A stretch of DNA of 64,000 nt from Alistipes muris (GCF_943193205.1 NZ_CALPDD010000010.1:1-64000), one strand, 5' to 3'; positions 36,868 through 47,328 are shown, counted from the stretch's first letter. Notes: generated by a model not told the origin, from the sequence alone. Numbers and translations: made by a program.

Positions 36868-38670
36868 CTATTTGGAGGCTCGTTTGCGGTCGACTTCGTG
36901 CAACAGAATCTTGCGCAGGCGCATGGCGTGCGGCGTGACCTCCACGTATTCGTCCTCCTTGATGTATTCGAGCGCCTCTTCGAGCGTGAAGACCTTGGGC
37001 GGCACGATGACGGCCTTGTCGTCGGAGCCCGAAGCGCGCATGTTCGTAAGTTGTTTCGACTTGGTCACGTTGACCGTGATGTCGTTCTGGCGCGTATGTT
37101 CGCCGATGACCTGCCCCTCGTAGACCTGGTCCATCGGGCTGATGAAGAAACGCCCGCGGTCCTGCAACTTGTCGATCGAATAAGCGTAGGCCGTGCCCGT
37201 CTCGCCCGAGATGATCGAACCGTTGGTGCGCATCTCGATTTCGCCGATCCACGGCTCGAAGCCCTTCAGCCGGTGGGTCATGATGGCCTCGCCCGCCGTT
37301 GCGGTCAGCATGTTGGAACGCAGGCCGATGATGCCGCGCGAGGGAATCGAGAATTCCAGCCGCACGCGGTCGCCGTTGGCTTCCATGTTCGTCAAGGTGC
37401 CCTTGCGCTTGGTCGCCAACTCGATGACCGTGCCCGAATGTTCCTCGGGGCAGTCGACGGTCATCTCCTCGATGGGCTCGCACTTCTTGCCGTCGATTTC
37501 CTTGACGATGACCCGCGGCTGTCCCACCTGCAACTCGTAGCCCTCGCGGCGCATGGTCTCGATGAGCACCGAGAGGTGCAGCACGCCGCGGCCGAAGACG
37601 TTGAAGCTGTCGGCCGACGGTCCGGGCGTCACGCGCAGCGCGAGATTCTTCTCCAGCTCGCGGTCGAGCCGGTCCTTGATATGGCGCGAAGTGACGAACT
37701 TGCCGTCCTTACCGAAGAACGGCGAATTATTGATGGTGAAAAGCATCGACATCGTAGGCTCGTCGATGGCGATGGGGGGCAGCGGTTCGGGGTTCTCGTA
37801 GTCGCAGACGGTGTCGCCGATCTCGAAACCCTCGATGCCCGTGATGGCGCAGATTTCGCCGCACGGCACTTCGTCGACCTTCTTTTTGCCGAGCCCCTCG
37901 AAAATCATCAGCTCCTTGATTTTGGTCTTCTGCATCGTCGCGCCGTCGCGTTTGGCGAGCGTCACGTTCTGCCCGGCCCGCAGCGAACCGCGCGTCACCT
38001 TGCCCACGGCTATGCGGCCTGTGTAGGCCGAATATTCGAGCGAGGTGACCAGCATCTGCGGCGTTCCCCCGACGATGGCCGGTTCGGGAATCTCGTCGAT
38101 GATGGCGTCCAGCAGCGGCACGAGCGAATCGGTCGGCTCGTTCCACTTGTGCGACATCCAGCCCTGCTTGGCCGAGCCGTAAATCGTCTTGTAATCGAGC
38201 TGCTCCTCCGTGGCGTCGAGCGAGAACATCAGGTCAAAGACCTGCTCGTTGACCACCTCGGGGCGGCAGTTGGGCTTGTCGACCTTGTTGACCACCACGA
38301 TGGGCTTCTTGCCCAGCGCGAGCGCCTTCTGCAGCACGAACCGCGTCTGCGGCATCGTACCCTCGAACGCGTCGACGAGCAGCAGCACCCCGTCGCACAT
38401 GTTGAGCACGCGCTCCACCTCGCCGCCGAAATCGGCGTGGCCCGGGGTGTCGATGATGTTGATTTTGTAGTCCTTATAGAGGACCGAAACGTTCTTGGAG
38501 AGAATCGTGATGCCCCGTTCGCGTTCCAGGTCGTTGTTGTCGAGTATGAGTTCGCCGCTCTGTTTGGCGTTGTCGCGCAGGATGTTGCCTGCCAGAATCA
38601 TCTTGTCGACGAGCGTGGTTTTGCCATGGTCGACGTGGGCGATGATGGCGATGTTGCGCAGTTTCTGCAT
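36868..38670 (-). CDS. bipA: Translational GTPase BipA/TypA
   Basis: 600 residues. BipA is a ribosome-associated GTPase used in stress and 50S assembly. The G1 motif is [14 protein letters not shown] (residues 11-24), G2 lies in RERGITI, G3 is [12 protein letters not shown], and G4 is VVNKVDKP. Elongation-factor domains II, III and V and the BipA-specific C-terminal domain are all present at full length. A -7 box TACCTTTG lies 19 bases upstream of the start. Confidence 0.97.
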   Translation of the reverse strand: MQKLRNIAIIAHVDHGKTTLVDKMILAGNILRDNAKQSGELILDNNDLERERGITILSKNVSVLYKDYKINIIDTPGHADFGGEVERVLNMCDGVLLLVDAFEGTMPQTRFVLQKALALGKKPIVVVNKVDKPNCRPEVVNEQVFDLMFSLDATEEQLDYKTIYGSAKQGWMSHKWNEPTDSLVPLLDAIIDEIPEPAIVGGTPQMLVTSLEYSAYTGRIAVGKVTRGSLRAGQNVTLAKRDGATMQKTKIKELMIFEGLGKKKVDEVPCGEICAITGIEGFEIGDTVCDYENPEPLPPIAIDEPTMSMLFTINNSPFFGKDGKFVTSRHIKDRLDRELEKNLALRVTPGPSADSFNVFGRGVLHLSVLIETMRREGYELQVGQPRVIVKEIDGKKCEPIEEMTVDCPEEHSGTVIELATKRKGTLTNMEANGDRVRLEFSIPSRGIIGLRSNMLTATAGEAIMTHRLKGFEPWIGEIEMRTNGSIISGETGTAYAYSIDKLQDRGRFFISPMDQVYEGQVIGEHTRQNDITVNVTKSKQLTNMRASGSDDKAVIVPPKVFTLEEALEYIKEDEYVEVTPHAMRLRKILLHEVDRKRASK

Positions 38671-38689
38671 GGAATGGATTTTTATTCCG

Positions 38690-38697
38690 CAAAGGTA
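38690..38697 (-). promoter_or_regulatory. -7 box of bipA
   Basis: On the minus strand TACCTTTG, full consensus. No convincing -33 box at 19-21 bases. Confidence 0.5.
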
Positions 38698-38806
38698 GGA
38701 AAAACAGAATTAAGAATGGAAAAAATCGGGAACTAAAAATTCGGGCGCCGAATTTCGCTTCCGCCCGAACACCCCATTCGTCCGGCCGTTTGCGCTACGC
38801 TCCGGT

Positions 38807-38838
38807 GTTGCAGATAAGCGCGAATTGTCCTACATTTG
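38807..38838 (+). promoter_or_regulatory. Promoter of aroB
   Basis: GTTG (38807-38810), 20 bases, TACATTTG (38831-38838), 30 bases before the aroB ATG. Confidence 0.7.
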
Positions 38839-38868
38839 TGCATCGCTATCATTCCGATTCGAGAACCC

Positions 38869-39888
38869 ATGAAACCCGCGTTCACCATCCGCCAGCAGAG
38901 CCCCATCTATGTCGGCCCGACGGCCGACCTGCTGCCGGGGCTGCTGCCCGAGGGGCGGGTCGTCGTCGTGTGCGATGCCACCATCGACCGGCTCTACGGC
39001 CCGCTGTTCCAGAGCCACGACCGCATGCTCATCGGTTCGGGCGAGAGTATCAAGACCTTGCAGACGGTCGAGACGCTCTACCGCCGGTTCATCGAAGCGG
39101 GCGTCGACCGCCGGACCTTCATCCTGGCCGTCGGAGGGGGCATCGTCACCGACGTTGCCGGATTCGCCGCTTCGACCTACATGCGCGGTCTGTCGTTCGG
39201 ATTCGTGCCCACGACCCTGCTGGGGCAGGTCGACGCAGCCGTCGGCGGCAAGAACGGCGTCAACGTCGACGGCTACAAGAACATGGCCGGAACCTTCACC
39301 CAGCCGCGCTTCGTCATCTGCGACCCCGCCCTGCTCCGGTCATTGCCCGACCGCGAATTCCGCGCCGGGCTCGCCGAGGTGGTCAAAACCGCCGTCATCG
39401 AGGATGCCGGGCTCTTCGCGCGGCTGGAGAGCACGTCGTTCGGCGCCCTGCGCACCGACACCGACTTGCTTTCCGACGCGATTTCGGCTTCGATTCGTGT
39501 CAAGGCGGGCATCGTCGAGCGCGACGAACGCGAAACGGGCGAACGGCGCAAGCTCAACTTAGGCCATACCCTTGCCCACGCCATCGAGAAATGCTCCGCC
39601 CGGATGAACCACGGCGAAGCGGTGGCCGTCGGTACGGCCATGATTGCCGACGTCGCCGTGAAGCTGGGGCTGCTCTCGCCCACCGACCGCGACCGTATCG
39701 TGGCCCTGCTGCTCGCCCTCGGGTTCGAGCTGACCCCTCCCGTCGACGTCCGGCGCCTTTTGAAAGAGGTAGGCAAGGACAAGAAAAGCGAGGACGGCCT
39801 GCTCCGCATCGTCCTGCCCGTCGGCATCGGCGACTGCATCGTGCGGCCGATACCGGTCGAAGAGTTCGCGGCGCTGGTTCTGCCATAA
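38869..39888 (+). CDS. aroB: 3-dehydroquinate synthase
   Basis: 339 residues from ATG at 38869 (MKPAFTIRQQSP); the open frame starts 11 codons earlier, but the promoter box overlaps it. AroB converts DAHP to 3-dehydroquinate, step two of the shikimate pathway, using NAD and a divalent metal. Visible motifs are LAVGGGIVTDVAGFAASTYMR, the GGKNGVN loop, and the metal ligands in GLAEVVKTA and LNLGHTLAHAIE. No other aro gene is adjacent. It converges on the TapB/DUF3108-like gene. Confidence 0.95.
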   Translation: MKPAFTIRQQSPIYVGPTADLLPGLLPEGRVVVVCDATIDRLYGPLFQSHDRMLIGSGESIKTLQTVETLYRRFIEAGVDRRTFILAVGGGIVTDVAGFAASTYMRGLSFGFVPTTLLGQVDAAVGGKNGVNVDGYKNMAGTFTQPRFVICDPALLRSLPDREFRAGLAEVVKTAVIEDAGLFARLESTSFGALRTDTDLLSDAISASIRVKAGIVERDERETGERRKLNLGHTLAHAIEKCSARMNHGEAVAVGTAMIADVAVKLGLLSPTDRDRIVALLLALGFELTPPVDVRRLLKEVGKDKKSEDGLLRIVLPVGIGDCIVRPIPVEEFAALVLP

Positions 39889-39901
39889 AACGCAGCGGCA
39901 C

Positions 39902-40618
39902 CTATCGCTGCGGGCGAAGCACGGAAATCAGCTCGGAACGGCTTTCCAATTTACCCCTTTTGTTCAGTTTCTCGGCGCGGACGCTGCCGATGCCCGGTGC
40001 ATACCATGTTCTGGTCTGCGCCGCAGCTCCGACCACCGACCATTTGACATGGACCGTCTCGGTCAGACACACCGTTTCGTATGTCCCGGCCGGCACGGTC
40101 GTCGTATCCTGCGCCACGACCCGGCGATCGGCAATACGTATCGACACCTGAGTCCTGAATCCGTTTTCGGTGCGGATGTGCAATGTCATCGCCAACTCGG
40201 GAAGCAGCTGGCCGGCATGCAGGACGGCAGGTATGAGATATTTGTCGCCCCGACATTCGACCGAAGCCTTCCAATCGTCTCCGGAAACCATATCGAGCCA
40301 GTCGTCCGGACGCAGACAGATTCCCTCGGCACTCACGACAAGCCGGTCGGTCTGCAACGCGCTGCGTCCTTCGGCGGGTTCGACCGGCCGACGGTCCGCA
40401 TCCAACATGACGGTGCGGGTCTCGACGATGAGCCCGTCGGGACCGGATTCGCTCGCAACAACGACCGTCTGCGTGTAACCCGTCAACGCGCCCCGGGAAT
40501 CGTAGTCGGCATATTCGAGCTGCGTTCCTACTTCGGTGCAGGCAAGCGGAAGCGACTGGGCGCCGGCGGATGCCGCAGCACCGAAGCCGGCGAAAACAAG
40601 GCAAAGGATTTTCTTCAT
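39902..40618 (-). CDS. Exported protein resembling the DUF3108/TapB group
   Basis: 238 residues from ATG at 40618 (MKKILCLVFAGFGAAASAGAQ), a typical signal peptide; the upstream extension of the frame lacks protein character. The mature protein is beta-rich, with a repeated pattern of strands (VGTQLEYADYDSRGALTGY, VPAGTYETVCLTETV, TRTWYAPGIGSVRAE) like periplasmic DUF3108/TapB proteins. No catalytic motif. A -7 box TATATTTG lies upstream at 40642-40649 (minus strand). Function is unknown; assignment is by strand pattern only. Confidence 0.65.
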   Translation of the reverse strand: MKKILCLVFAGFGAAASAGAQSLPLACTEVGTQLEYADYDSRGALTGYTQTVVVASESGPDGLIVETRTVMLDADRRPVEPAEGRSALQTDRLVVSAEGICLRPDDWLDMVSGDDWKASVECRGDKYLIPAVLHAGQLLPELAMTLHIRTENGFRTQVSIRIADRRVVAQDTTTVPAGTYETVCLTETVHVKWSVVGAAAQTRTWYAPGIGSVRAEKLNKRGKLESRSELISVLRPQR

Positions 40619-40713
40619 GGGACTCGGAAATCGGAACCTTGCAAATATAAGCAAACTTTCCGACCCTGCATCCCTTCGCCTCGATTTGAGGGTACGGAAA
40701 CCCGCCACCCACG

Positions 40714-41997
40714 CTACATCGGATTCATCCGGCGCAACGCTTCGGCATAGGCATCCCAATCGTCGACAGGCTGCCGGGCCACGCCCGATTCGACGGCCGC
40801 CCGGGCCACGGCGGTCGAGACCGTACAGAGCAGCCGCGGGTCGAGCGGCTTGGGTATCAGATACTCGCGGCCGAATTCGAGCCTTTCGAGCCCATAGGCG
40901 CGCAGCACGCTCTCCGACACCGGACGGCGGGCCAGGTCGGCCAGCGCGCGGGCCGCGGCCAGCTTCATGGCGTCGTTGATTTGCGTAGCCCGCACGTCGA
41001 GCGCCCCGCGGAACAGAAACGGGAACCCCAGCACGTTATTGACCTGGTTGGGATAGTCCGACCGCCCTGTGGCGAAGATGATGTCGGGACGCGAACGCAT
41101 CGCCGCATCGTAGGCGATTTCGGGGTCGGGGTTGGCCAGCGCGAGCACCATGGGATTTTCGGCCATCGTGCGGACCATCGAAGGTGTCAGCACATCGGCG
41201 ACCGAGACCCCCACGAAGAGGTCGGCGCCGTGCAGCGCTTCGGCCAGCGAGGCCAGCCGCCGCGACGTGGCGAACTCCTCCTTTTGCGGAGTGAGCCCCT
41301 CGCGGTAACGGGTGACGACACCCCGGCTGTCGCACAGCACGATCTGGCCGCGCGGAATGCCGAGCGTCAGGAACATACGCGCGCAGGCGATGGCCGCAGC
41401 GCCCGCGCCGTTGACCACCACCCGCAATTCAGCCACCTCCTTGCCTGCGATTTTCGCCCCGTTGATGACCGCCGCCGAGACGATGATGGCCGTGCCGTGC
41501 TGGTCGTCGTGAATCACGGGAATATCCAGCTCCTCACGCAAACGGCGGTCTATCTCGAAGCACTCGGGCGCCTTGATGTCCTCCAGGTTGATGCCCCCGA
41601 AAGTCGGGGCGATGGCCTTGACCACGCCGATGATTTTTTCGGGGTCGGTCTCGTCGACCTCGATGTCGAACGCGTCGATTCCGGCGAAGCGCTTGAACAA
41701 CATGCTCTTGCCCTCCATGACGGGCTTGGCCGCCAGCGGCCCGATATTGCCCAGCCCAAGCACCGCCGACCCGTTGGAGACGACGGCCACCAAATTGCCC
41801 TTGCCCGTGTAACGGTAGGCATCGGCCGGGTCGGCCGCAATGGCGCGCGCCGGAGCCGCCACGCCGGGCGAATAGGCCAGCGCCAGGTCCTGCTGGGTCT
41901 GTGCGGGTTTGGTGGGTTCTATCCCTATTTTGCCGGGACGCCCCTCGCTGTGATAGCGAAGGGCATCCGAATCGAGTGTATCGAACTGTCGTGCCAT
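40714..41997 (-). CDS. NADP-type malic enzyme, single-domain form
   Basis: 427 residues from ATG at 41997 ([13 protein letters not shown]); an ATG 11 codons upstream is also possible. It decarboxylates malate to pyruvate. Malic enzyme signatures are [47 protein letters not shown] and the NAD(P) fold [15 protein letters not shown]. Many Bacteroidota and proteobacterial MaeB proteins carry a C-terminal phosphotransacetylase-like regulatory domain (~760 residues in total). It is absent here. It lies downstream of ruvB on the same strand with a ~50 bp gap. Confidence 0.92.
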   Translation of the reverse strand: MARQFDTLDSDALRYHSEGRPGKIGIEPTKPAQTQQDLALAYSPGVAAPARAIAADPADAYRYTGKGNLVAVVSNGSAVLGLGNIGPLAAKPVMEGKSMLFKRFAGIDAFDIEVDETDPEKIIGVVKAIAPTFGGINLEDIKAPECFEIDRRLREELDIPVIHDDQHGTAIIVSAAVINGAKIAGKEVAELRVVVNGAGAAAIACARMFLTLGIPRGQIVLCDSRGVVTRYREGLTPQKEEFATSRRLASLAEALHGADLFVGVSVADVLTPSMVRTMAENPMVLALANPDPEIAYDAAMRSRPDIIFATGRSDYPNQVNNVLGFPFLFRGALDVRATQINDAMKLAAARALADLARRPVSESVLRAYGLERLEFGREYLIPKPLDPRLLCTVSTAVARAAVESGVARQPVDDWDAYAEALRRMNPM

Positions 41998-42048
41998 CTC
42001 TGCATCGGTTTTCGACGCAGAACGATGCAATTATTACGCCGCGGCCGT

Positions 42049-43056
42049 TCAGAACAGCGACCCCTCGCCGCCGCCGGGCGACCTGAAACCCAGATGACTG
42101 TAAGCCAGCTCGGTAGCCTCCCGGCCCCGGGGCGTGCGCTTGAGAAATCCCTCCTTGATGAGGAACGGTTCGTAGACTTCCTCGACCGTTCCGGCTTCCT
42201 CGCCCACGGCCGTGGCAATGGTGTTCAACCCCACAGGGCCGCCGCCGAATTTCTCGATGATCGTGCCCAGAATCTTGTTGTCCATGCGGTCCAGCCCGCG
42301 CGAGTCGATATTCAGCGCTGCGAGTGCGAAGCGAGTGATTTCCAGGTCGATATGACCCTCGCCCTTGACCATGGCGAAATCGCGCACCCGGCGCAGCAAC
42401 GCATTGGCGATGCGGGGCGTGCCGCGCGAACGCAGCGCCACCTCGTGGGCGGCATCGTCGTCTATCGAGACGTCGAGAATGCGGGCCGAGCGGCGGACTA
42501 TCCCTGCCAGTACGGGCGCATCGTAATATTCCAAGTGGCACTGTATGCCGAAGCGCGCCCGCAGGGGCGAGGTCAGCAGACCGCTGCGGGTCGTAGCACC
42601 GACAAGCGTAAAGGGTGCCAGCTCGATCTGAATCGACCGCGCCGAAGGCCCCTTGTCCAACACGATGTCTATCTTGTAGTCCTCCATCGCCGAATAGAGG
42701 TACTCCTCCACGATGGGGCTCAGCCGATGGATTTCGTCGATGAACAGCACGTCGCCCGGACTGAGGTTGGTGAGCAGACCCGCCAGGTCGCCCGGCTTGT
42801 CGAGCACCGGACCCGAAGTAACCCGCAGCTGCGCCCCCATCTCGTTGGCGATGATGTTGGCCAGCGTAGTCTTGCCCAACCCCGGAGGGCCGTGCAGGAG
42901 CACGTGGTCGAGCGAATCGCCCCGCATGAGCGCCGCCTTGATGAAGACGCGCAGATTCTCGACGATCTTGTCCTGCCCCGAGAAGTTTTCAAGCTCCTGG
43001 GGGCGGATTTTGTTCTCGAATTCGAGGTCGCTCTCGGTATTGCGTACGACAGACAT
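42049..43056 (-). CDS. ruvB: Holliday junction branch-migration helicase RuvB
   Basis: 335 residues, normal length. RuvB is the hexameric AAA+ motor that with RuvA drives branch migration. Walker A is [17 protein letters not shown] (about residues 55-71), Walker B is [10 protein letters not shown], sensor I is GATTRSGLL, and the C-terminal winged helix includes [28 protein letters not shown] sequence. ruvA and ruvC are not in the window. The malic enzyme gene follows. Confidence 0.97.
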   Translation of the reverse strand: MSVVRNTESDLEFENKIRPQELENFSGQDKIVENLRVFIKAALMRGDSLDHVLLHGPPGLGKTTLANIIANEMGAQLRVTSGPVLDKPGDLAGLLTNLSPGDVLFIDEIHRLSPIVEEYLYSAMEDYKIDIVLDKGPSARSIQIELAPFTLVGATTRSGLLTSPLRARFGIQCHLEYYDAPVLAGIVRRSARILDVSIDDDAAHEVALRSRGTPRIANALLRRVRDFAMVKGEGHIDLEITRFALAALNIDSRGLDRMDNKILGTIIEKFGGGPVGLNTIATAVGEEAGTVEEVYEPFLIKEGFLKRTPRGREATELAYSHLGFRSPGGGEGSLF

Positions 43057-43087
43057 CGGTATTAAGAAAAGAAAGTAACCGCGTGCG

Positions 43088-43783
43088 TCAGAACGTTTTC
43101 TCCGTCTCCGAAGTCATGCGGTCGAGCTTGAAGTAATCGACGTCGGAACCGTCCTTGTAACGGATACGGATGCCCTTTTTCCCGCCGAGCAGCTCTTCGA
43201 GGTCCTGCATGTCGAACGACACGTAGCTCTCATAGAGGTTCCACTGGGCATCGCCGCCGTTGTCGTGGCGCAGTTCGACGTCCAGATATTCTCCGTCGGT
43301 CTCGGCCGCCTCGCTGACCTTGTTGACGATCATCGCGAACTTGTGTTTCGAGGCGTCCGAAGCGGCATAGCGGACAACGAGCGTCGTCCAGCTGCCCAAC
43401 AGACGGCCGTCGCGAACCAGCACGGCATCGTCCTTCAACTCTTCGAGCTCCGTTTCGCTGGTCACCACACGCGCAACCGACGAATAGATATTGGCAATGC
43501 CGTAAAGCGCCACGTTGTAATCGTAGCCGGGCGCGGGATTTTCCAGCACGTTGAACGTTATCAGCGCCCGCTGTCCGTCCTTGGCCACATACGAGCCGAC
43601 GCGGCTCTTGTCGCCGGGATAGACCCGCTTGTCGGTGTCGGTCACAAAATAATAATCGCTCGTCGACAGCGTACGGACCGTCACGAAGCTCATGTTGCCC
43701 GGCTGGTCCACCTTGGTGTCGTTGCACGACGACAGCCCCGCCGCCGCAACCGCTGCAAGCAGCAGCAAACCGATTTTTTTCAT
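43088..43783 (-). CDS. NigD-like lipoprotein
   Basis: 231 residues from ATG at 43783 ([10 protein letters not shown]); the frame is open 18 codons further upstream, but the lipoprotein signal with Cys20 (LSSC) fixes the start. NigD-like proteins have an N-terminal OB-like part and a C-terminal beta-sandwich; the latter is seen in [20 protein letters not shown] and [12 protein letters not shown]. They are typical Bacteroidota surface or periplasmic lipoproteins of unknown role, first named in a bacteriocin locus. No bacteriocin gene is near. It lies 31 bp before ruvB on the same strand. Confidence 0.85.
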   Translation of the reverse strand: MKKIGLLLLAAVAAAGLSSCNDTKVDQPGNMSFVTVRTLSTSDYYFVTDTDKRVYPGDKSRVGSYVAKDGQRALITFNVLENPAPGYDYNVALYGIANIYSSVARVVTSETELEELKDDAVLVRDGRLLGSWTTLVVRYAASDASKHKFAMIVNKVSEAAETDGEYLDVELRHDNGGDAQWNLYESYVSFDMQDLEELLGGKKGIRIRYKDGSDVDYFKLDRMTSETEKTF

Positions 43784-43926
43784 CTGTTTGAGTTTTTCAA
43801 TATATGGTTTTTTCATCTTACAAACGTGCGAAGACAAAAATACGGTATTTATCGTTCAAAAAAAATAGCGGCCCGCATTTTCTTTCGGACAGCGCCCGAA
43901 GCGCCGGACGGTCAAGGACCCCGCAC

Positions 43927-44415
43927 TTACTCCCGTGCATGCCGAAAGGTGAAATACTTGGCGGCGAGATAGCTGTATACGGTCGTCATGCAGGTCGTGA
44001 GGATTTTGGCCGGAGTGGGCCAGACGCCGCAGAACTCGACGAAGAATTTCAGCCCCGCGTAAGTCAGCACCACCGAGCCCCCCACCGAGAGCGCATAGCG
44101 GAACAACTGCGTGCGGGTCCGCAGGGGCGACTGACGGAACGCCACATGGCGGTTGAGCCAGAAGCCGACAAAGAACGTCAGCGGGAACGTCAGCGCCAGC
44201 GCCGCAATATGGGGCGAGAGCACGGCAAAGCCCAGGCCGACAAACCGATGGGCGATGATGTAATTGTAAACCAGGAAGTAACACGCCGGGTCGAACAACC
44301 CGTAGGTCAACCCTCCGCAAGCCGCATAGCGGAACGTCTGGCGCGGCACCACGGCCGCCACCGGCCCGATGTAGAAGCGGTCTATCGCCCGCCCGATGGC
44401 TTCGGCCGGCCGCAT
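43927..44415 (-). CDS. GtrA-family membrane protein
   Basis: 162 residues from ATG at 44415, whose A is the last base of the preceding TGA. Four membrane helices fill the protein. GtrA motifs are TFRYAACGGLTYGLFDPACY at the first helix and FPLTFFVGFWLNRHVAF between helices two and three. The family is thought to flip or carry undecaprenyl-linked sugars for surface glycans. No GtrB-type glycosyltransferase lies beside it. It is the last gene of the six-gene minus-strand run from 48557. Confidence 0.88.
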   Translation of the reverse strand: MRPAEAIGRAIDRFYIGPVAAVVPRQTFRYAACGGLTYGLFDPACYFLVYNYIIAHRFVGLGFAVLSPHIAALALTFPLTFFVGFWLNRHVAFRQSPLRTRTQLFRYALSVGGSVVLTYAGLKFFVEFCGVWPTPAKILTTCMTTVYSYLAAKYFTFRHARE

Positions 44416-45398
44416 CAGCGGGCGGTATAGATCCACGCGTCGCGCCAGCGGACCCGGTGGTCGCGCACGAAGCGCCGGCAGGCTTCCGGGTCGGCCGACT
44501 GGAACGGCGAGACCATCAGCTTGCTGCCGAAACGGAAGACCGCGCATTGCAGCGCCGGGTCCTGGCGGTTGATTTCCTCCGCCGTGCGGTCGGCGTTCTC
44601 GGGCGAAGCGAAGACCCCGGCCACGACATAATGATGACCCGACACCAGCGAGGCCGGAGCCTGCGCGGTCCCAAGCAGCCCCGGGGCAGGCGCGGCAGGA
44701 GCCGCCGTCGGTTCGGGCGTCGGATTCTGACCGACAGCAGGTGCTATCGGCCGGCCGTCGTCCGGAGCGGAGGTCGTCCGGTTATCGGCAGGCTCCGAAA
44801 CAGCGGGCTGTCCCGCCACCGCCGAATCGTCGCCCAGCGCGGGAGCTGCGACCTCGGAAGCCGCGGGTTCGTATTGTTCTTCGTCCGGATTCAACCCGAA
44901 ACGTTCCAGGAAAGCAGGCTTCTGCACGAACATCATATAACCGATGCCCAACGCCGCCACAATAGCCAGCAGGCCGACCCACACCGCCCAGTCGCGGCCG
45001 CCCGACCTCATCTTGACCGGGGCATGGCCCTGCGGGTTGAGCAGCAGGTCGAATTCTTCGTCGGGCGTGAAGTTGCGGAACCGCAGCTCGCCCACCCCGT
45101 CGATAGTCAGCGTATTCTCGCCCAGCACGTTATCGAGCCAGCGGTCGTAAATCGACTGCGCCCGGTCCACGTCGCAGCGGGCCGCTCCGGCGATTTCGTC
45201 CACCAACGACGCACCCCGCTCCTGCGGCGTGAAAAGCACCACGCGGCACGGCGGTTCGACCATCCGCTTCGACACACGGCGGGCGCCCCGCTGGTCGGTA
45301 TAGAGGGAGCCGACGCCCGGCAGAAAAAGTTCGCATCCCGCCGCCAGGCGGTTGCCTATCAGACGGTTGACCTGTTCGGTCATCGGATTCTCGTTCAT
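44415..45398 (-). CDS. HU-CCDC81/SPOR domain membrane protein
   Basis: 327 residues from ATG at 45398, overlapping the lgt stop (ATGA). An N-terminal pair of small HU-CCDC81-type domains (LAAGCELFLPGVGSLYTDQ; RWLDNVLGENTLTIDGVGEL) covers residues ~1-110. One membrane helix follows (VWVGLLAIVAALGIGYMMF, near 130). Then come a Pro/Ala-rich linker of about 90 residues and a C-terminal SPOR domain (HYVVAGVFASPENADRTAEE onwards). SPOR domains bind denuded peptidoglycan at division sites, so the protein should span the inner membrane with SPOR in the periplasm and the HU-like part in the cytoplasm. The role of the HU-like part is unknown. Confidence 0.85.
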   Translation of the reverse strand: MNENPMTEQVNRLIGNRLAAGCELFLPGVGSLYTDQRGARRVSKRMVEPPCRVVLFTPQERGASLVDEIAGAARCDVDRAQSIYDRWLDNVLGENTLTIDGVGELRFRNFTPDEEFDLLLNPQGHAPVKMRSGGRDWAVWVGLLAIVAALGIGYMMFVQKPAFLERFGLNPDEEQYEPAASEVAAPALGDDSAVAGQPAVSEPADNRTTSAPDDGRPIAPAVGQNPTPEPTAAPAAPAPGLLGTAQAPASLVSGHHYVVAGVFASPENADRTAEEINRQDPALQCAVFRFGSKLMVSPFQSADPEACRRFVRDHRVRWRDAWIYTAR

Positions 45399-46258
45399 CG
45401 CTTCTGTTTTTTGGTCGTTGCGGCGGGCACGGGGGCCGGAACCTCGGCCGGACGGGTCATGCCGCGCCATATCATATACACGCCCAGCACGATAAAGGGT
45501 ATGCTGAGCCACTGGCCCATGTCGAGCGCCCACCCTATCTCGAACGCCTCCTGCTCGGTCTTGATGAACTCGATCAGGAAGCGCGTGAGGAATATCCCCT
45601 CCAAGCCGATGCCGAACAGCACGCCGGGCCTGCGGCGCGCGAGGTCGCGGCCGAAGTAGAGCCAGCACAGCACACCGAAAGTGGCCAGGTAGCACAGCGC
45701 TTCGTAAATCTGCGTCGGGTGGACCGCCGCCGGAGCGAATTCATGCAGCCACTTGTACGACCGCACGAACTCGAAGCCCCACGGCAGGGTCGTCGCCATA
45801 CCGAAGATTTCCGAGTTGAACAGGTTGCCTAAACGCACGAACGCACCGCCGATACCGACGGCGATCATGATACGGTCCAGCGACCAGATGTAGGGCAGCT
45901 TGTTCTTGCGCGAAAAGAGCCACAGCCCGATCAGCAGGCCGATGGCAGCGCCGTGGCTGGCCAATCCGCCGTCGCGGAATCCGGTAATGATGGTCCACGG
46001 GGCGCGCAGGTATTCCATCGTATCGTAGAACAGGCAATGACCCAGCCGCGCACCGATGATGGTGGCCAGCGTACCGTAGACGAAGATGGACTCCGACACC
46101 TTTTCGGGCAATCCCTCGCGCTTGCAGAAGCAGTCGAAAAGTTTGGCGCCGACGAAAATCGCCAGCACCCACATGAGCCCGTAGTAGCGGATGTCGAGCG
46201 ACCCGATGCTGAAAAGCACGGGGTCGAAGTTCCAGACGATGCTGAGCGGTCGTATCAT
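45395..46258 (-). CDS. lgt: Prolipoprotein diacylglyceryl transferase
   Basis: 287 residues, about seven membrane helices. Lgt adds diacylglycerol to the lipobox cysteine, the first step of lipoprotein maturation. Family motifs are RDGGLASHGAAIGLLIGLW (about residue 97), with the essential His, and RLGNLFNSEIFGM, the Lgt signature. The C-terminal tail is Ala/Pro- and Lys-rich. It serves the many lipoproteins in this window. It lies between the histidine kinase (15 bp gap) and the HU/SPOR gene (4 base overlap). Confidence 0.96.
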   Translation of the reverse strand: MIRPLSIVWNFDPVLFSIGSLDIRYYGLMWVLAIFVGAKLFDCFCKREGLPEKVSESIFVYGTLATIIGARLGHCLFYDTMEYLRAPWTIITGFRDGGLASHGAAIGLLIGLWLFSRKNKLPYIWSLDRIMIAVGIGGAFVRLGNLFNSEIFGMATTLPWGFEFVRSYKWLHEFAPAAVHPTQIYEALCYLATFGVLCWLYFGRDLARRRPGVLFGIGLEGIFLTRFLIEFIKTEQEAFEIGWALDMGQWLSIPFIVLGVYMIWRGMTRPAEVPAPVPAATTKKQKR

Positions 46259-46273
46259 TTGTCGGGATAGGGT

Positions 46274-47323
46274 TTACTTGATTTCCTGCAAGGGTACTTT
46301 CTTGAGCGTGAACGAGAAAGTGCTGCCCACGCCCGGCTCGCTGCGCACGCTGATGCGCTCGCCGTGGGCCTCGACGATGTGCTTCACGATGGCCAGACCG
46401 AGCCCTGTGCCGCCCTGCTCGCGCGAACGGCCCTTGTCGGTGCGGTAGAAACGCTCGAAGACGCGCGGCAGGTCCTCCTTGCCGATGCCCTGTCCGTTGT
46501 CCTCGATTTCGACGAGTATCTTGTCCAACATGTCGCGGAAGCGCAGACGGGTCGTCCCGCCCTCCTTGCCGTAGCGTATCGAATTGATAATCAGATTGAC
46601 GAACACTTGGCCGATGAAATGCTTGTCGGCCAGCACCCAGAACTGCGACGGCAGGTTCTCCGCTCCCTTGACCGAAATCTTGATGCCTTTCCTGTCGGCC
46701 TCCATCTCGGCCTGCTCGGCGATTTCCTTGGCCAGCGCCACCACGTCGAACTTCTCCATGTCGAGCCGGTTCATGTTGCTTTCGAGCTTGGAAATCGTGT
46801 CGAGGTCGTTGACTATGTTTATCAGCCGGTCGATGCTCTTTTCGGCCCGTTCGAGGAACTTGCGGTTGATGAGTTCGTCCTCCAGCCCTCCGTCCAGCAG
46901 GGTCGAAATATAACCCTGGATATTGAAAATCGGCGTCTTCAACTCGTGCGCCACGTTGCCCAGGTATTGTTTGCGGAAGTGTTCCGCTTCCTTGAGCCGG
47001 GCGATTTCCTTGTCGTTGGTATCGGCCCACGCCGTGAGCTCCTCGCCGATGTTCTCGACCCGCTTGTCGCGCAGTTCCGAGAAGATTTCGTTGGTATGGA
47101 CGTCGCGCGACAGCACGATCGAATAGATGGGCTTGAGCTTGTAGGCCACATACTTGCGGATGATGAAGAGCGCCGCGAGCGCCATTACGACGAACACCCC
47201 GCCGGCCACGCTCAGCGTCAGCCACCACACCGCGCGGAACAGCCACATGCCCACCGCAACGATGACCGCCGCCAGCAGCGCTATCCACAGCGAAGCCCCT
47301 TCCTTGGTCTTGATATTTACCAT
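46274..47323 (-). CDS. Sensor histidine kinase (PhoR-like)
   Basis: 349 residues. Two closely spaced membrane helices (about residues 12-54) leave almost no periplasmic loop. The phosphoacceptor is in YLGNVAHELKTPIFN (His near 126). The ATPase domain has the N-box NLIINSIRYG, G1 DNGQGIG, F-box RVFERFYR and G2 GGTGLGLAIVKHI. There is no HAMP, PAS or receiver domain. No response regulator is adjacent, so its partner is elsewhere. It may sense a membrane state rather than a soluble ligand. It sits between ribE (5 bp) and lgt. Confidence 0.93.
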   Translation of the reverse strand: MVNIKTKEGASLWIALLAAVIVAVGMWLFRAVWWLTLSVAGGVFVVMALAALFIIRKYVAYKLKPIYSIVLSRDVHTNEIFSELRDKRVENIGEELTAWADTNDKEIARLKEAEHFRKQYLGNVAHELKTPIFNIQGYISTLLDGGLEDELINRKFLERAEKSIDRLINIVNDLDTISKLESNMNRLDMEKFDVVALAKEIAEQAEMEADRKGIKISVKGAENLPSQFWVLADKHFIGQVFVNLIINSIRYGKEGGTTRLRFRDMLDKILVEIEDNGQGIGKEDLPRVFERFYRTDKGRSREQGGTGLGLAIVKHIVEAHGERISVRSEPGVGSTFSFTLKKVPLQEIK

Positions 47324-47328
47324 AAAAA

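Noticed and set aside
39891..39912. Terminator hairpin between aroB and the DUF3108-like gene (cgcagcg/cgctgcg)
   Set aside because: Only a 7 bp stem, no T tract, and it overlaps the end of the minus-strand coding region.
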